Below, in pieces: positions 1-8,915 of a stretch of 64,000 nucleotides of DNA. The translations under genes and the position numbers were made by a program. The notes under the pieces are model-generated. The model was not told the DNA's origin. It saw nothing but the letters and a program-made list of their open reading frames with translations, and searched no databases. The first letter of the stretch is position 1. Every line of letters begins with the position of its first letter. This stretch comes from Xanthobacteraceae bacterium (GTDB lineage: Bacteria > Pseudomonadota > Alphaproteobacteria > Rhizobiales > Xanthobacteraceae), in NCBI GenBank assembly GCA_019454205.1, contig CP075369.1:2170001-2234000 (forward strand), given 5' to 3'.

Positions 1-392
1 AGATACTGCGCGTAGGCGGCGTCGGGCGTGCCCGGATGCAGCGCCAGATAGCGGCGCGCGGCGGTCAGCACCTCGTCGTGCATCTGCGCTTCGTAATAGG
101 CGTAGGCCGTCATCAGCAGCGCCTTGCGGCCCCATTCCGAATAGGGGTGCTGGCGATCCACTTCCTCGAATTTCTTCGCGGCCTTCTTGAATTCCTTCTG
201 GTTCAGAAGGGTCAGGCCTTCATTGTAGAGCTTGTCGGCTGGCTCATCGATCGGGGTGTCGTCGGTCTTCGTGCCCCAGAAGTTCAGGCTGTCGAGGCTG
301 GGCATGCTGGCGCAACCGGCCGTCATCCCCGTTACGAGCACGACCGCCAGAATGCGGGCAAAGCCAAAGCTGTTTTCGAAGGTGAGACGCAT
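1..392 (-). CDS. bamD: BamD, outer-membrane assembly lipoprotein (C-terminus outside window)
   Basis: Partial gene on the minus strand; ATG at 392, reading frame open to base 1. BamD is the essential lipoprotein of the BAM complex, which inserts beta-barrel proteins into the outer membrane, and carries TPR repeats. The translated 130 residues show a lipoprotein signal peptide with lipobox VTGMTAGC (acylated Cys about residue 27). A TPR-like segment follows (ADKLYNEGLTLL, then FKKAAKKFEEVDRQHPYSEW and KALLMTAYAYY), which is typical of the BamD/ComL N-terminus. It lies downstream of lpxC on the same strand, a common alphaproteobacterial order. The frame is absent from simple ORF calls because its stop lies outside the window. 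Confidence 0.9.
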   Translation of the reverse strand, partial: MRLTFENSFGFARILAVVLVTGMTAGCASMPSLDSLNFWGTKTDDTPIDEPADKLYNEGLTLLNQKEFKKAAKKFEEVDRQHPYSEWGRKALLMTAYAYYEAQMHDEVLTAARRYLALHPGTPDAAYAQY

Positions 393-494
393 CGACTGCC
401 GTACCGGAACCTTGGCTCGAAATCTTACAGGACAGACCGTACGAACGGGTAAACCCGGCCGCGGAAGGGCATTGGAATAGCGAAAATCTCCCCT

Positions 495-540
495 CCCGGC
501 TACGGCGCTAAAGGCCGATTCCGCCGCCTTTATGGCCGGG
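495..540 (-). terminator. Nested inverted repeat downstream of lpxC
   Basis: Two nested stems lie just 3' of the lpxC stop: an outer CCCGGC/GCCGGG pair (495-500 with 535-540) and an inner AAAGGC/GCCTTT pair (510-515 with 526-531). There is no convincing U-tract, so this may be a weak or Rho-assisted terminator, or an mRNA 3'-end stabiliser. No other element is visible in the 152-bp lpxC-bamD gap. Confidence 0.4.
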
Positions 541-544
541 AAAG

Positions 545-1471
545 TTAAGAGAGCTCAGCGCGGTACGCCGGAGCGACCTGGCCGATTTCGGCATGCCCAC
601 GGCGGCGGCGCGGAGCCTGCACCTCGACCACCGTCCAGGCCGAGCGGTCGGCCATGAGGGCGGAGACGACTGCGGCATTGAGCTTGTGACCGCCGCAGGT
701 CGAGCGATAGCGGCCGAGGATCGGCAGGCCGGCCATGGCGAGATCGCCAACCGCATCGAGCGCCTTGTGGCGCACGAACTCGTCGGCGTAGCGCAGGCCT
801 TCCGGGTTCAGGACGCGGTCGTCTGCGATGCAGATGGTGTTGTCGAGGGAAGCGCCGAGCGCGAGGCCCGCGCCCCAGAGCTTCGACACGTCGCGCATGA
901 AACCGAAGGTGCGTGCGCGGGAAAGTTCGTCGCGGAAAACTTCCGGGGTGATCATGCCGGCGTAGCGCTGGCGGCCGATCAGGTGATGGGAGAAGTCGAT
1001 TTCGATCTCGATGCGGAAACCAGCGTCGTAGGGCAGGATTTCGCCGCTGCTGCGGCCGTCTTCGACACGGATCGGCTTGAGAACCTTGAGGTAGCGGCGC
1101 GGCGCGGACTGGCTCTCGGTGCCGACTGCGTCGATCGCATCGACGAAGATCGCCGACGAGCCGTCGAAGGCCGGGATTTCGTCGCCTTCGACTTCAATGA
1201 TCGCGTTGTCGATGCCCATGCCGGTGAGCGCGGCCATCAGGTGTTCGACCGTCGAAGCCTTGGCGCCGTTGCCGTCGCCGATGACAGTCGCGAAATCGGT
1301 GTTACGAACCGCAGCCGGACCCGCCTGCACGGCCTTGCCGTTCAGCGAGAACACGATGCCGGTGTTGGGTTCGGCGGGAAGAATGGAAATGCTGGCGGGA
1401 GTACCGGAATGAAGACCACGACCCACGAGGTCGATGCGGTCGGCGAGCGTGGTCTGATTGAATACTTGCAT
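545..1471 (-). CDS. lpxC: LpxC, UDP-3-O-acyl-N-acetylglucosamine deacetylase
   Basis: Zn-dependent deacetylase that catalyses the committed step of lipid A synthesis in the cytoplasm. The 308 residues match the usual length of about 300. Family motifs visible are VEHLMAAL (first zinc His, about residue 77), the VEGDEIPAFDGSSAIF block, the HKALDAVGDLAMAG block that supplies the second His and the Asp ligand, and GGHKLN with the catalytic His near residue 260. The start is ATG at 1471. It sits downstream of ftsZ beyond a terminator, so it is probably transcribed from its own promoter in the 1472-1720 gap, as in many alphaproteobacteria where lpxC follows the dcw cluster. Confidence 0.97.
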   Translation of the reverse strand: MQVFNQTTLADRIDLVGRGLHSGTPASISILPAEPNTGIVFSLNGKAVQAGPAAVRNTDFATVIGDGNGAKASTVEHLMAALTGMGIDNAIIEVEGDEIPAFDGSSAIFVDAIDAVGTESQSAPRRYLKVLKPIRVEDGRSSGEILPYDAGFRIEIEIDFSHHLIGRQRYAGMITPEVFRDELSRARTFGFMRDVSKLWGAGLALGASLDNTICIADDRVLNPEGLRYADEFVRHKALDAVGDLAMAGLPILGRYRSTCGGHKLNAAVVSALMADRSAWTVVEVQAPRRRRGHAEIGQVAPAYRAELS

Positions 1472-1716
1472 CCCGCCGTCAGGAAACCGGTGCCTTAATT
1501 ACGCCCCGGCCTCTCCCCCACTTACTGTTTCACCACCGCAGCGCCACAAGTCCCCGTCGCGCTTGGATTTCAGGACGATAGTCGTGCCCTCTAGCTGGGC
1601 AAAGTCACGCTTTCTTTCGCTTTGTTACCAATTCCTGCCGGTCTTGAGCCTGTTTTTCGCCATGTTTTCAACGGTGTGGCAACCCTTACCCTTCGCCCCG
1701 CCGCCCCGTCTGTAAC
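1472..1716. other. Intergenic region ftsZ-lpxC, presumed lpxC promoter region
   Basis: About 300 bp without a gene separate the ftsZ stop (1773) and the lpxC start (1471). Apart from the ftsZ terminator at its upper end I see no RNA gene, no convincing small ORF with a ribosome-binding site, and no clear palindrome. A TTGAAA hexamer on the minus strand near 1670 could be a -35 element, but no good -10 partner is evident. The region is C-rich and pyrimidine-rich on the plus strand. Confidence 0.4.
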
Positions 1717-1746
1717 AAAAGCGCCCCGGAAGTAATTCCGGGGCGC
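1717..1746 (-). terminator. Rho-independent terminator of the dcw cluster (after ftsZ)
   Basis: Perfect 10-bp stem (GCGCCCCGGA with TCCGGGGCGC, plus-strand 1721-1730 and 1737-1746) with a 6-nt loop. In the minus-strand transcript it is followed directly by TTTTGTTACA. It lies 27 bp past the ftsZ stop and closes the long mraZ-ftsZ transcript. Confidence 0.9.
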
Positions 1747-1772
1747 TCCAGTTTGGCTTTCGGTCCGAATCC

Positions 1773-3389
1773 TCACGCCTGACGGCGCAGGAAGGCCGGG
1801 ATTTCCAGTTCGTCGGCCTCGTGGCGGGCTTCCTGGCGGGCCGCCGGACGCGGCGACGGCTCAAGGGCCGCCCGGCCCGCCGGACGCCGGTTGATCATTT
1901 CGGCCATCGGCTCGGCATGGGCCGGGGCATCGGCCTCGGAGTCCTCGCGCTTGTTGAAGGTCGAGGCCAGCCGTTCGAGGAGCGACATCCGCTTCTTTTC
2001 AAGGGAGTTGTCGTCCGCCATTTCGGCATCGCGCGCCCGAAGCTGGTTCTGCGCGGGCAGCGGCAGTTCGTCGATCCGCGGCATGCGGGCGGCACGATAG
2101 GCCGGGCGCTCCGCCTGTTCGGGGATGTACGGCTCGTCGGCTTCCGGCTCCTCGTTCTGCGCGGCGCGGCTGCGGTCGAGTTCATCGAACAGCGGCTGGA
2201 AGAACGGAGTGCGGGCGGGAAGCGGACGGATCTGCACGTCGTCGATTTCCGCCTCCACCGGCGGAAGCTCGTCGGCGTAGTGCTCGTGGTGGCGATCCTC
2301 GACCGGCTCCGGCTGCATGGTGAGCGGCAACTGGAGCGGCGTGTCGTTGCGGAAGTCGGTCGCGCGCAGCGACGGCGACGGCGCGGGACGGACCTGGTTC
2401 GAGAAGGCCGGCGCACGCACGGCCGCCGCTCCCGCGACCGTGTCGATGCCGGTGGCGACCACCGACACGCGGACAATGCCTTCCAGGCTTTCGTCGAAGG
2501 TCGCGCCGAGGATGATGTTCGCGTCCTGATCGACTTCGTCGCGGATGCGGCGCGCGGCCTCGTCCACTTCGAACAGCGTGAGATCGCGGCCGCCGGTGAT
2601 CGAGATCAGCAGGCCCTTCGCGCCGCGCATCGTGGTTTCGTCGAGCAGTGGATTGGCGATCGCAGCTTCCGCCGCGCGCATCGCGCGCTGTTCGCCGGAG
2701 GCTTCGCCAGTGCCCATCATCGCCTTGCCCATCTCGCGCATAACGGTGCGCACGTCGGCGAAGTCGAGGTTGATAAGGCCTTCCTTGACCATCAGGTCGG
2801 TGATGCAGGCGACGCCCGAATAGAGCACCTGGTCCGCCATCGCGAAGGCGTCGGCGAAGGTGGTTTCCTTGCTCGCGACCCGGAACAGGTTCTGGTTCGG
2901 GATGACGATGAGCGTGTCCACATACTTCGCAAGTTCTTCGATACCTTGTTCGGCCGAGCGCATGCGGCGCGCGCCTTCGAATTCGAACGGCTTGGTAACG
3001 ACGCCGACCGTCAGGATGCCGAGTTCTTTCGCAACGCGCGCGATCACCGGCGCAGCGCCCGTACCGGTGCCGCCGCCCATGCCGGCGGTGACGAACACCA
3101 TGTGCACGCCCTGCAGCATATCCTGCACTTCGGCGACCGCTTCTTCAGCGGCGCTCTTGCCGACTTCCGGATGCGAACCCGCACCCAGACCGGGGCCCAT
3201 CTGCACCACGCGCTTTGCCTTCGAGGAGACCAGCGCCTGCGCGTCGGTGTTGGCGACGACGAATTCGCAACCCTGCAATCCGGCGGAGATCATGTTGTTG
3301 ACGGCGTTACCGCCAGCACCGCCGACGCCGAACACGGTGATGTGCGGCTTCAATTCCTTGATATCCGGCATCTGCAAGTTGATCGTCAT
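1773..3389 (-). CDS. ftsZ: FtsZ, tubulin-like cell division GTPase
   Basis: Polymerises into the cytoplasmic Z-ring that recruits the divisome. The 538 residues are longer than E. coli FtsZ (383) because of the long disordered linker typical of alphaproteobacteria. Visible features are the N-terminal VFGVGGAGGNAVNNM nucleotide loop (about 19-33), the tubulin signature GGGTGTG (105-111), the synergy loop with NLDFADVRTVM, a Pro/Arg/Glu-rich linker from about residue 320, and the C-terminal peptide LEIPAFLRRQA that binds FtsA and other partners. ATG at 3389 is preceded by an AGAGGTGA ribosome-binding site. It is the last gene of the dcw run, 69 bp downstream of ftsA. Confidence 0.98.
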   Translation of the reverse strand: MTINLQMPDIKELKPHITVFGVGGAGGNAVNNMISAGLQGCEFVVANTDAQALVSSKAKRVVQMGPGLGAGSHPEVGKSAAEEAVAEVQDMLQGVHMVFVTAGMGGGTGTGAAPVIARVAKELGILTVGVVTKPFEFEGARRMRSAEQGIEELAKYVDTLIVIPNQNLFRVASKETTFADAFAMADQVLYSGVACITDLMVKEGLINLDFADVRTVMREMGKAMMGTGEASGEQRAMRAAEAAIANPLLDETTMRGAKGLLISITGGRDLTLFEVDEAARRIRDEVDQDANIILGATFDESLEGIVRVSVVATGIDTVAGAAAVRAPAFSNQVRPAPSPSLRATDFRNDTPLQLPLTMQPEPVEDRHHEHYADELPPVEAEIDDVQIRPLPARTPFFQPLFDELDRSRAAQNEEPEADEPYIPEQAERPAYRAARMPRIDELPLPAQNQLRARDAEMADDNSLEKKRMSLLERLASTFNKREDSEADAPAHAEPMAEMINRRPAGRAALEPSPRPAARQEARHEADELEIPAFLRRQA

Positions 3390-3458
3390 TTCGTCACCTC
3401 TGGGCGCGGCGTCCCGCGCCGTCCTACTCGTATTTGCCGGATTCCGCCGGCGCGTTCC

Positions 3459-4769
3459 TTAAAAGCTGCTCGCGATCCAGCGCTGCATACGCTGGAAGTA
3501 GTTTCCGTCTTGCACCGCCATGCGGCGGCGCGGCTCGAAATGTTCGCGGCCCGCGTATTGCGGATAGACCGCAAGTCCGGTGGCCACGGCGAAATCCGGT
3601 CCCGACGCGGCTGCGTTCAGGCCTGCGATTGCGCGCGGCGCGGCAATGCGCACCGATGCACCGAAGATGCGCGAAGCAAGCTCGCTCAAGCCGCCGAGCC
3701 GCGAGCCGCCGCCGGTCAGCACCAGCTTGCGGCCGGTGAGATCGAGGATGTTGGCGCTCGCCATGCGCTCGCGGAGCATTTCCAGAATTTCGTCGATGCG
3801 CGCACGCGCGATGCGGATGACATGCGCGCGGCTGACCGCATTGCGCTCGCGCGCGACGTTGCCAGCCGACGGCACCATGATGAGATCGGTGTGATCGGCG
3901 CTGCCCTCGATGACATCGCCGTGCAATGTCTTCACGCGCTCCGCATCACCACCGCTGGTGCCGAGACCGCGTGCGAGGTCGATGGTGACGTTGTTCCCGC
4001 CGACCGCGATGCCATCCATGTGCACGCAATCGCCGCCAAGGAACGCCGCGACCGTGGTCGTCCCCGCGCCGAAATCGAGAACCGTGGTGCCGAATTCCAT
4101 CTCATCGTCGGTGAGGACGGAAAGCCCCGCTGCATAGGGTGCCGCGACCAGTCCTTCGACGGTCAAGTGGCAGCGCTCGACGCACAGAATGAGATTGCGC
4201 AGGGCGACCTGATCGGCGGTCGCGACATGCAGATCGACGCGCAGCGTTTCGCCGACCATGCCGCGCGGATCGCGAATTCCGGTCATGTCGTCGATGCCAT
4301 AGCCCACGGGGAGCGAATGCAGCACCGCACGCCCCTCGCGTACCGAATGCAGGCTAGCCGCTTCCAGCACGCGCGCGATGTCCGCGCTTTCCACGTTCAT
4401 GCCCGGCACGCGCACCGAAGCGGCGAAAGATTCGCTGCTGAGGCGTCCGCCGGAAACGGCAACGATGACGGAAGCAATCTCGACCTTGGCGGAGCGCTCC
4501 GCGAGATCGACGGCGCGGCGGATCGAGGCTTCCGCGCGTTCGATGTCCACCACCGCACCGGCCTTGATGCCGTGCGCGCGGGTATGACCGAAGCCGATCA
4601 CTTCCACCGAATGGCTGCGGCCGTGCGGCATTTCCAGGCCGCGTTCCGGCTTGAGGCGCGCGATGATGCAGGCGATCTTGCTGGAGCCGATGTCGAGCGC
4701 AGCGACAACCGACGAGCGCCTTCCGATCGGCTTCATGCGCGGCGTGATTCCGTTACGAAACGCGCTCAT
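3459..4769 (-). CDS. ftsA: FtsA, actin-like divisome membrane tether
   Basis: Actin-fold ATP-binding protein that anchors FtsZ filaments to the inner membrane. At 436 residues it is close to the usual 410-440. The phosphate-1 motif ALDIGSSKIACII lies near residue 24, a phosphate-2-like LDFGAGTTT follows, and LVLTGGGSRLGGL is the adenosine motif. The last residues (NYFQRMQRWIASSF) form the amphipathic membrane-targeting helix. The ATG overlaps the ftsQ stop as ATGA, consistent with translational coupling. Confidence 0.97.
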   Translation of the reverse strand: MSAFRNGITPRMKPIGRRSSVVAALDIGSSKIACIIARLKPERGLEMPHGRSHSVEVIGFGHTRAHGIKAGAVVDIERAEASIRRAVDLAERSAKVEIASVIVAVSGGRLSSESFAASVRVPGMNVESADIARVLEAASLHSVREGRAVLHSLPVGYGIDDMTGIRDPRGMVGETLRVDLHVATADQVALRNLILCVERCHLTVEGLVAAPYAAGLSVLTDDEMEFGTTVLDFGAGTTTVAAFLGGDCVHMDGIAVGGNNVTIDLARGLGTSGGDAERVKTLHGDVIEGSADHTDLIMVPSAGNVARERNAVSRAHVIRIARARIDEILEMLRERMASANILDLTGRKLVLTGGGSRLGGLSELASRIFGASVRIAAPRAIAGLNAAASGPDFAVATGLAVYPQYAGREHFEPRRRMAVQDGNYFQRMQRWIASSF

Positions 4770-5656
4770 GACGCACCTTTCGGCTTCGCGGGTTTGCGCT
4801 GCGCGTCATAGGCGCCAGCGGCGGCATCCGACATGCGCACCACGACCTGACCGGGGATGCGCAGATCGATCACCGAGATGTCGCGAGAGAGAATTTTCTG
4901 GTCGCGCGCCAGCGCGGTCAATGCCATCAGCGCGGCATCGACATCGCCTTCGGGCAGGCGCACATCGACGCCGTTGACGAGGCGGAGATTCCAGCGCCGC
5001 TGCGCAACCAGCACCGCGCCGTAAACCTGCTTCTTGATTTCCGGGAAGCGCTCCAGCACGGCGAGGAATTCCGCCGCCGCCTGCGCTGCGCCCTCGCCCA
5101 CGACCAGCGGAAGCTTTTCGGGGCGGTCCTTCACTTCCTCCAGCACCGTACCGTCGCGCGCCACGATTGCGAGCTTGCCGTCGCGCTGCCACAGCGCGAA
5201 TGCCTCGCGCTCGGTGACTTCGATCTCGATACGGCTGGGATAGAACTTGCGGATCACCGCATCGGCGATCCACGGATTTTTCTTGAGTTGCTCGCGCGCG
5301 TAAGCCGCATTGAAGAATGCGACCGACGTGGTCGGCGTTACGCCCGCCTGCGCGAGAATGTCGTCGCGGCGCAGACGGTTATGTCCGCGCACTTCCGACT
5401 CGACAACACGGAAGCCGCCGACGTTCGCGAGCGTGTCGCCCACTTCGCCGAGGAACGCGCGCACCACCGGCATGTGGCCGCCGTGCACGGCACCGATGAA
5501 ACCTGCGCCGCCAAGTACGAACGCAAGCATTGCGGTTTCGAGATAACGCGGCGCGCGGCTTTGCGAAGCGCGGACGAGGAAGCGGCGGAAGAAAAGCGTG
5601 AAGCGCGAAGGAGACGCAGCGACAAGCACGCCGTCGGGGGAAGCCCGGCGGCTCAT
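4766..5656 (-). CDS. ftsQ: FtsQ, bitopic divisome protein with POTRA domain
   Basis: Inner-membrane scaffold that links cytoplasmic and periplasmic division proteins. The start chosen is the ATG at 5656, which overlaps the ddl stop as ATGA and gives 296 residues; a longer in-frame start at 5686 would overlap ddl by 34 bp and lacks a better ribosome-binding site. A basic N-terminus is followed by one membrane segment (about AMLAFVLGGAGFIGAV), a POTRA domain beginning FRVVESEVRGHNRL, then the FtsQ beta domain (VDVRLPEGDVDAAL and IDLRIPGQVVVR). The C-terminal tail is Lys/Pro-rich. Confidence 0.93.
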   Translation of the reverse strand: MSRRASPDGVLVAASPSRFTLFFRRFLVRASQSRAPRYLETAMLAFVLGGAGFIGAVHGGHMPVVRAFLGEVGDTLANVGGFRVVESEVRGHNRLRRDDILAQAGVTPTTSVAFFNAAYAREQLKKNPWIADAVIRKFYPSRIEIEVTEREAFALWQRDGKLAIVARDGTVLEEVKDRPEKLPLVVGEGAAQAAAEFLAVLERFPEIKKQVYGAVLVAQRRWNLRLVNGVDVRLPEGDVDAALMALTALARDQKILSRDISVIDLRIPGQVVVRMSDAAAGAYDAQRKPAKPKGAS

Positions 5657-6573
5657 CGATTCAGAGAAGCGTCCTCCACGATCCATTTCACCAACCCGCC
5701 AAACGACAGGCCGCGATAGGCGGCCAGTTCGGGCACCAAGGACGTCTCGGTCATTCCGGGTTGGGTGTTGACTTCCAGGCAGTAGAGTTCGCCTGAACCG
5801 TCAGGGCGGTTATCAAAACGGAAATCCGCCCGGCTAATTCCCCGGCAGCCGAGAGCGCGATGCGCCGCGAGGGCCAGATTCCGGGCATTCTGGTAAATAT
5901 TCGGTTTAATTCTCGCAGGAAGAATGTGGCGGGAACCGCCGGGGGCGTACTTGGCCTCGTAGTCGTAGAACCTCGTGGCTGCCTCGATCTCGATGACGTC
6001 GAGGGCCTCGTCCCCCATCACGGCACAGGTGAGTTCCATGCCGGGGATATAGCGCTCTGCCAGCAGCCTTTCCCCGTGTTTCCAGTCTGACCGGGTGAGT
6101 TCCTGCGGGGGGTGGGCGTGTTCCGCCGTCACGATGAAGACCCCGACCGAGGAGCCTTCCGCGACGGGCTTCAGCACGTAGGGCCGCTCCAGAACGTGAC
6201 CCTTCGCCGCTTCCTCGCGGGTGACGACCCTGCCCTCGGCGACCGGGATTCCGGCCGCTTGCATCGCGATCCGCGCCTGCCCTTTGTCCATTGCCAGCGC
6301 CGAAGAGAGCACGCCGGAATGCGTGTACGGGATGCCGAGCACCTCCAGCATGCCCTGGATGGTGCCGTCCTCGCCGGGGACGCCGTGCAGCACGTTGAAG
6401 GCGACGTCGGGTTTCAGCTTCGTCAGCGTCCCGGCGACGTTGCGATCCACGTCGACGCGGGTGACGCGATAGCCCTCGCCTTCCAGCGCGGCGGCGCAAG
6501 CTGCGCCGGAGCGCAGCGACACTTCCCGCTCCGCGGACCAGCCGCCCATGAGTACCGCGACGTGTTTCGTCAT
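5653..6573 (-). CDS. ddl: D-alanine--D-alanine ligase
   Basis: ATP-grasp enzyme making the D-Ala-D-Ala dipeptide for peptidoglycan stem peptides. The 306 residues match DdlB. Visible are the N-terminal GGWSAEREVSLRSG, the VLHGVPGEDGTIQG substrate loop, YVLKPVAEGSSVGV (ATP-grasp Lys and omega-loop region) and the C-terminal metal/substrate block LEVNTQPGMTETSLVPE. It overlaps murB (ATGA) upstream and ftsQ downstream, so it lies inside one translationally coupled string. Confidence 0.97.
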   Translation of the reverse strand: MTKHVAVLMGGWSAEREVSLRSGAACAAALEGEGYRVTRVDVDRNVAGTLTKLKPDVAFNVLHGVPGEDGTIQGMLEVLGIPYTHSGVLSSALAMDKGQARIAMQAAGIPVAEGRVVTREEAAKGHVLERPYVLKPVAEGSSVGVFIVTAEHAHPPQELTRSDWKHGERLLAERYIPGMELTCAVMGDEALDVIEIEAATRFYDYEAKYAPGGSRHILPARIKPNIYQNARNLALAAHRALGCRGISRADFRFDNRPDGSGELYCLEVNTQPGMTETSLVPELAAYRGLSFGGLVKWIVEDASLNR

Positions 6574-7499
6574 GCCGGAACCTTATCGGGTGTCACGCCG
6601 ATTCGCTTGATTTCCCACTCAAGCTGCACGCCGGAATTTTCCTTCACGCGGCGGCGGACTTCTTCGCCAAGACCTTCGACGTCCGCGGCAGTCGCATTGC
6701 CGCGGTTGATGAGGAAGTTGCAATGCAGTTCAGAGACCTGCGCATCGCCGACCACAAGTCCGCGACAACCGGCGGCGTCGATCAATTGCCACGCTTTATG
6801 ACCTTGAGGGTTTTTGAACGTGGAACCGCCAGTGCGACTCTTGATCGGCTGCGTCGCCTCGCGCCGCTCGGTGATGTTCTCCATTTCCGCTGCGATGGCT
6901 GCCGCATCGCCGGGCGTGCCGCGATAGACCGCGCGCGTGAAAATGAAATCGTCGGGCGGCGAAGAATGGCGATAGGAAAATCCCATGTCGGCATTGGAAA
7001 GCACATGGAGCTTGCCTGCGCGGTCGATGGCGCGGGCTTCAACCAGCGCATCCTTGGTTTCACCGCCATACGCGCCCGCGTTCATGCGCAGCGCGCCGCC
7101 GATCGCGCCCGGTACGCCGCGATAGAACGCAAGACCGGCGAGCGAAGCGTCGGCCGCGGCGCGCGCGACCTTCACATCGGGAACCGCCGTGCCGGTGACG
7201 ACAAGCTCGCCATCGACCTTCACTTCATTGAAGCCGCGCGCGAGACGCACCACGATCCCCGGCACGCCGCCGTCGCGCACGATCAGGTTCGAACCAAGGC
7301 CGATCACCGTGACCGGATGGTTAGGAACGCAGCCAAGAAAATACGCGAGGTCTTCCTCGTCCGCGGGCGTGAACAAAACCTGCGCCGGCCCGCCGACGCG
7401 AAACCATGTAATTTCCGCAAGCGACTGGTTCGCGAGCAGGCGTCCGCGCAGCTTCGGCGCACTCGCGGCAAGTTCGGGGAGAAGGTCGGGAAACGCCAT
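6570..7499 (-). CDS. murB: MurB, UDP-N-acetylenolpyruvoylglucosamine reductase
   Basis: FAD/NADPH enzyme producing UDP-MurNAc. I start it at the ATG at 7499, where it forms TAATG with the murC stop and gives 309 residues; the longer frame to 7541 begins inside murC. Motifs seen are FRVGGPAQVLF near the N-terminus, GLGSNLIVRDGG, the FAD block GVPGAIGGALRMNAGAYGGE, GFSYRHS, the catalytic Ser segment TGGSTFKNPQG and the C-terminal KENSGVQLEWEIKRIG containing the catalytic Glu. Confidence 0.95.
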   Translation of the reverse strand: MAFPDLLPELAASAPKLRGRLLANQSLAEITWFRVGGPAQVLFTPADEEDLAYFLGCVPNHPVTVIGLGSNLIVRDGGVPGIVVRLARGFNEVKVDGELVVTGTAVPDVKVARAAADASLAGLAFYRGVPGAIGGALRMNAGAYGGETKDALVEARAIDRAGKLHVLSNADMGFSYRHSSPPDDFIFTRAVYRGTPGDAAAIAAEMENITERREATQPIKSRTGGSTFKNPQGHKAWQLIDAAGCRGLVVGDAQVSELHCNFLINRGNATAADVEGLGEEVRRRVKENSGVQLEWEIKRIGVTPDKVPA

Positions 7500-8902
7500 T
7501 ATTTCTTCGCCGCCAGTTCGCCCGGCAACGCATAGGCCCACTGCGTGATGTTGCCCGCGCCAAGCAGTACGACATAGTCGCCCTTCTTCGCGAGCGCGGC
7601 GATCTTGCCCGCAAGTTGTTCTGGACTATCGAGCGCATCCACGTCGCGGTGGCCGCGCGCACGGAGCCCCGCAGCCAGCGCATCACGATCCACGCCGGGA
7701 ATCGGCGCTTCGCCCGCCGGATAGACCGGCGCGACGATCACATGATCGGCGTCGTTGAAACACGTGCAGAACTGATCGAACAATGCCTGCAACCGCGTGT
7801 AGCGGTGCGGCTGCACGACCGCGATCACCTTGCCTTGCGTAGATGCGCGAGCGGCTTTCAGCACCGCAGCGATCTCGACCGGGTGATGCCCGTAATCGTC
7901 GAAGATCACCGCGCCGTTCCACTCGCCGGTTTTGGTGAAGCGCCGCTTCACGCCGCCGAAGCCGGCAAGCGCCGTACGGATTTTATCGTCGCCGATGCCA
8001 AGCTCATGCGCGACCGCGATTGCAGCCGTCGCATTCAATGCGTTGTGGTGTCCCGGCATCGGGAGTTTCAGGTTCTTGATGTGATGCTCGCGCTTGCCTT
8101 CGCGCGCCTGAAACAGCACGCCGAATTGCGCAATGCCGCCGTCGAGCTTCACATCGACGAGGCGCGCATCCGCCTGCGGGTTCTCGCCGTAGGTGATGAC
8201 GCGCCGGTCCGCGATGGTGCCGACCATGTCCTGCACCACGGGATGATCGATGCACATCACGGCGAAGCCGTAGAACGGCACGTTCTCCACGAACGAACGG
8301 AACGCCTTCTTCACTTCGTCGAAGGTGCCGAAGTGATCGAGATGTTCCGGATCGACATTGGTGACGATGGCGATATTCGCGGGCAGCTTCAGGAACGTGC
8401 CGTCGGATTCGTCGGCTTCCACCACCATCCAGTCGCCCGCGCCGATCCGCGCATTGGTTCCGTAGGCGTTGATGATGCCGCCGTTGATGACGGTCGGATC
8501 GAACCCGCCGCCGTCGAGCAGCGCCGCGACCATCGAAGTCGTCGTGGTCTTGCCGTGCGTGCCCGCAATGGCGATGCAGGATTTCAGCCGCATCAATTCG
8601 GCGAGCATTTCCGCGCGCCGCACCACCGGCACGCGCTTCGCGCGCGCAGCCATCAGTTCCGGATTGTCGCGCTTTATCGCGGAAGAAACCACGATCACTT
8701 CCGCGCCTTCGACGTTTTCCGCCTTGTGGCCGACCACGACGCCGATGCCGCGCTCGCGCAGCCGTTTCACGTTGGCGCTTTCGGCTACATCCGAGCCGCG
8801 CACGGGATAGCCGAGATTCGCCAGCACCTCGGCGATGCCGCTCATGCCGATACCGCCGATTCCGACGAAATGAATCGTGCCGAGTTTGATGGGAAGTTTC
8901 AT
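7499..8902 (-). CDS. murC: MurC, UDP-N-acetylmuramate--L-alanine ligase
   Basis: Adds the first amino acid (L-Ala) of the stem peptide using ATP in the cytoplasm. The 467 residues are family-typical. FVGIGGIGMSGIAEVL (UDP-binding Rossmann motif) opens the protein, GTHGKTTTTSMVAALL is the P-loop, VVEADESDGTF is the Mur-ligase acidic motif, and DDYGHHPVEI marks the start of the C-terminal domain. It lies 13 bp downstream of murG and overlaps the murB start by 1 bp. Confidence 0.98.
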   Translation of the reverse strand: MKLPIKLGTIHFVGIGGIGMSGIAEVLANLGYPVRGSDVAESANVKRLRERGIGVVVGHKAENVEGAEVIVVSSAIKRDNPELMAARAKRVPVVRRAEMLAELMRLKSCIAIAGTHGKTTTTSMVAALLDGGGFDPTVINGGIINAYGTNARIGAGDWMVVEADESDGTFLKLPANIAIVTNVDPEHLDHFGTFDEVKKAFRSFVENVPFYGFAVMCIDHPVVQDMVGTIADRRVITYGENPQADARLVDVKLDGGIAQFGVLFQAREGKREHHIKNLKLPMPGHHNALNATAAIAVAHELGIGDDKIRTALAGFGGVKRRFTKTGEWNGAVIFDDYGHHPVEIAAVLKAARASTQGKVIAVVQPHRYTRLQALFDQFCTCFNDADHVIVAPVYPAGEAPIPGVDRDALAAGLRARGHRDVDALDSPEQLAGKIAALAKKGDYVVLLGAGNITQWAYALPGELAAKK

Positions 8903-8915
8903 GCGCCCGCGCCAG

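Noticed and set aside
1821..4811. 996-codon open frame on the plus strand opposite ftsZ and ftsA
   Set aside because: It is antisense to two certain genes, is Arg/His/Ala-rich without domains, and reflects GC-rich codon use; no ribosome-binding site.
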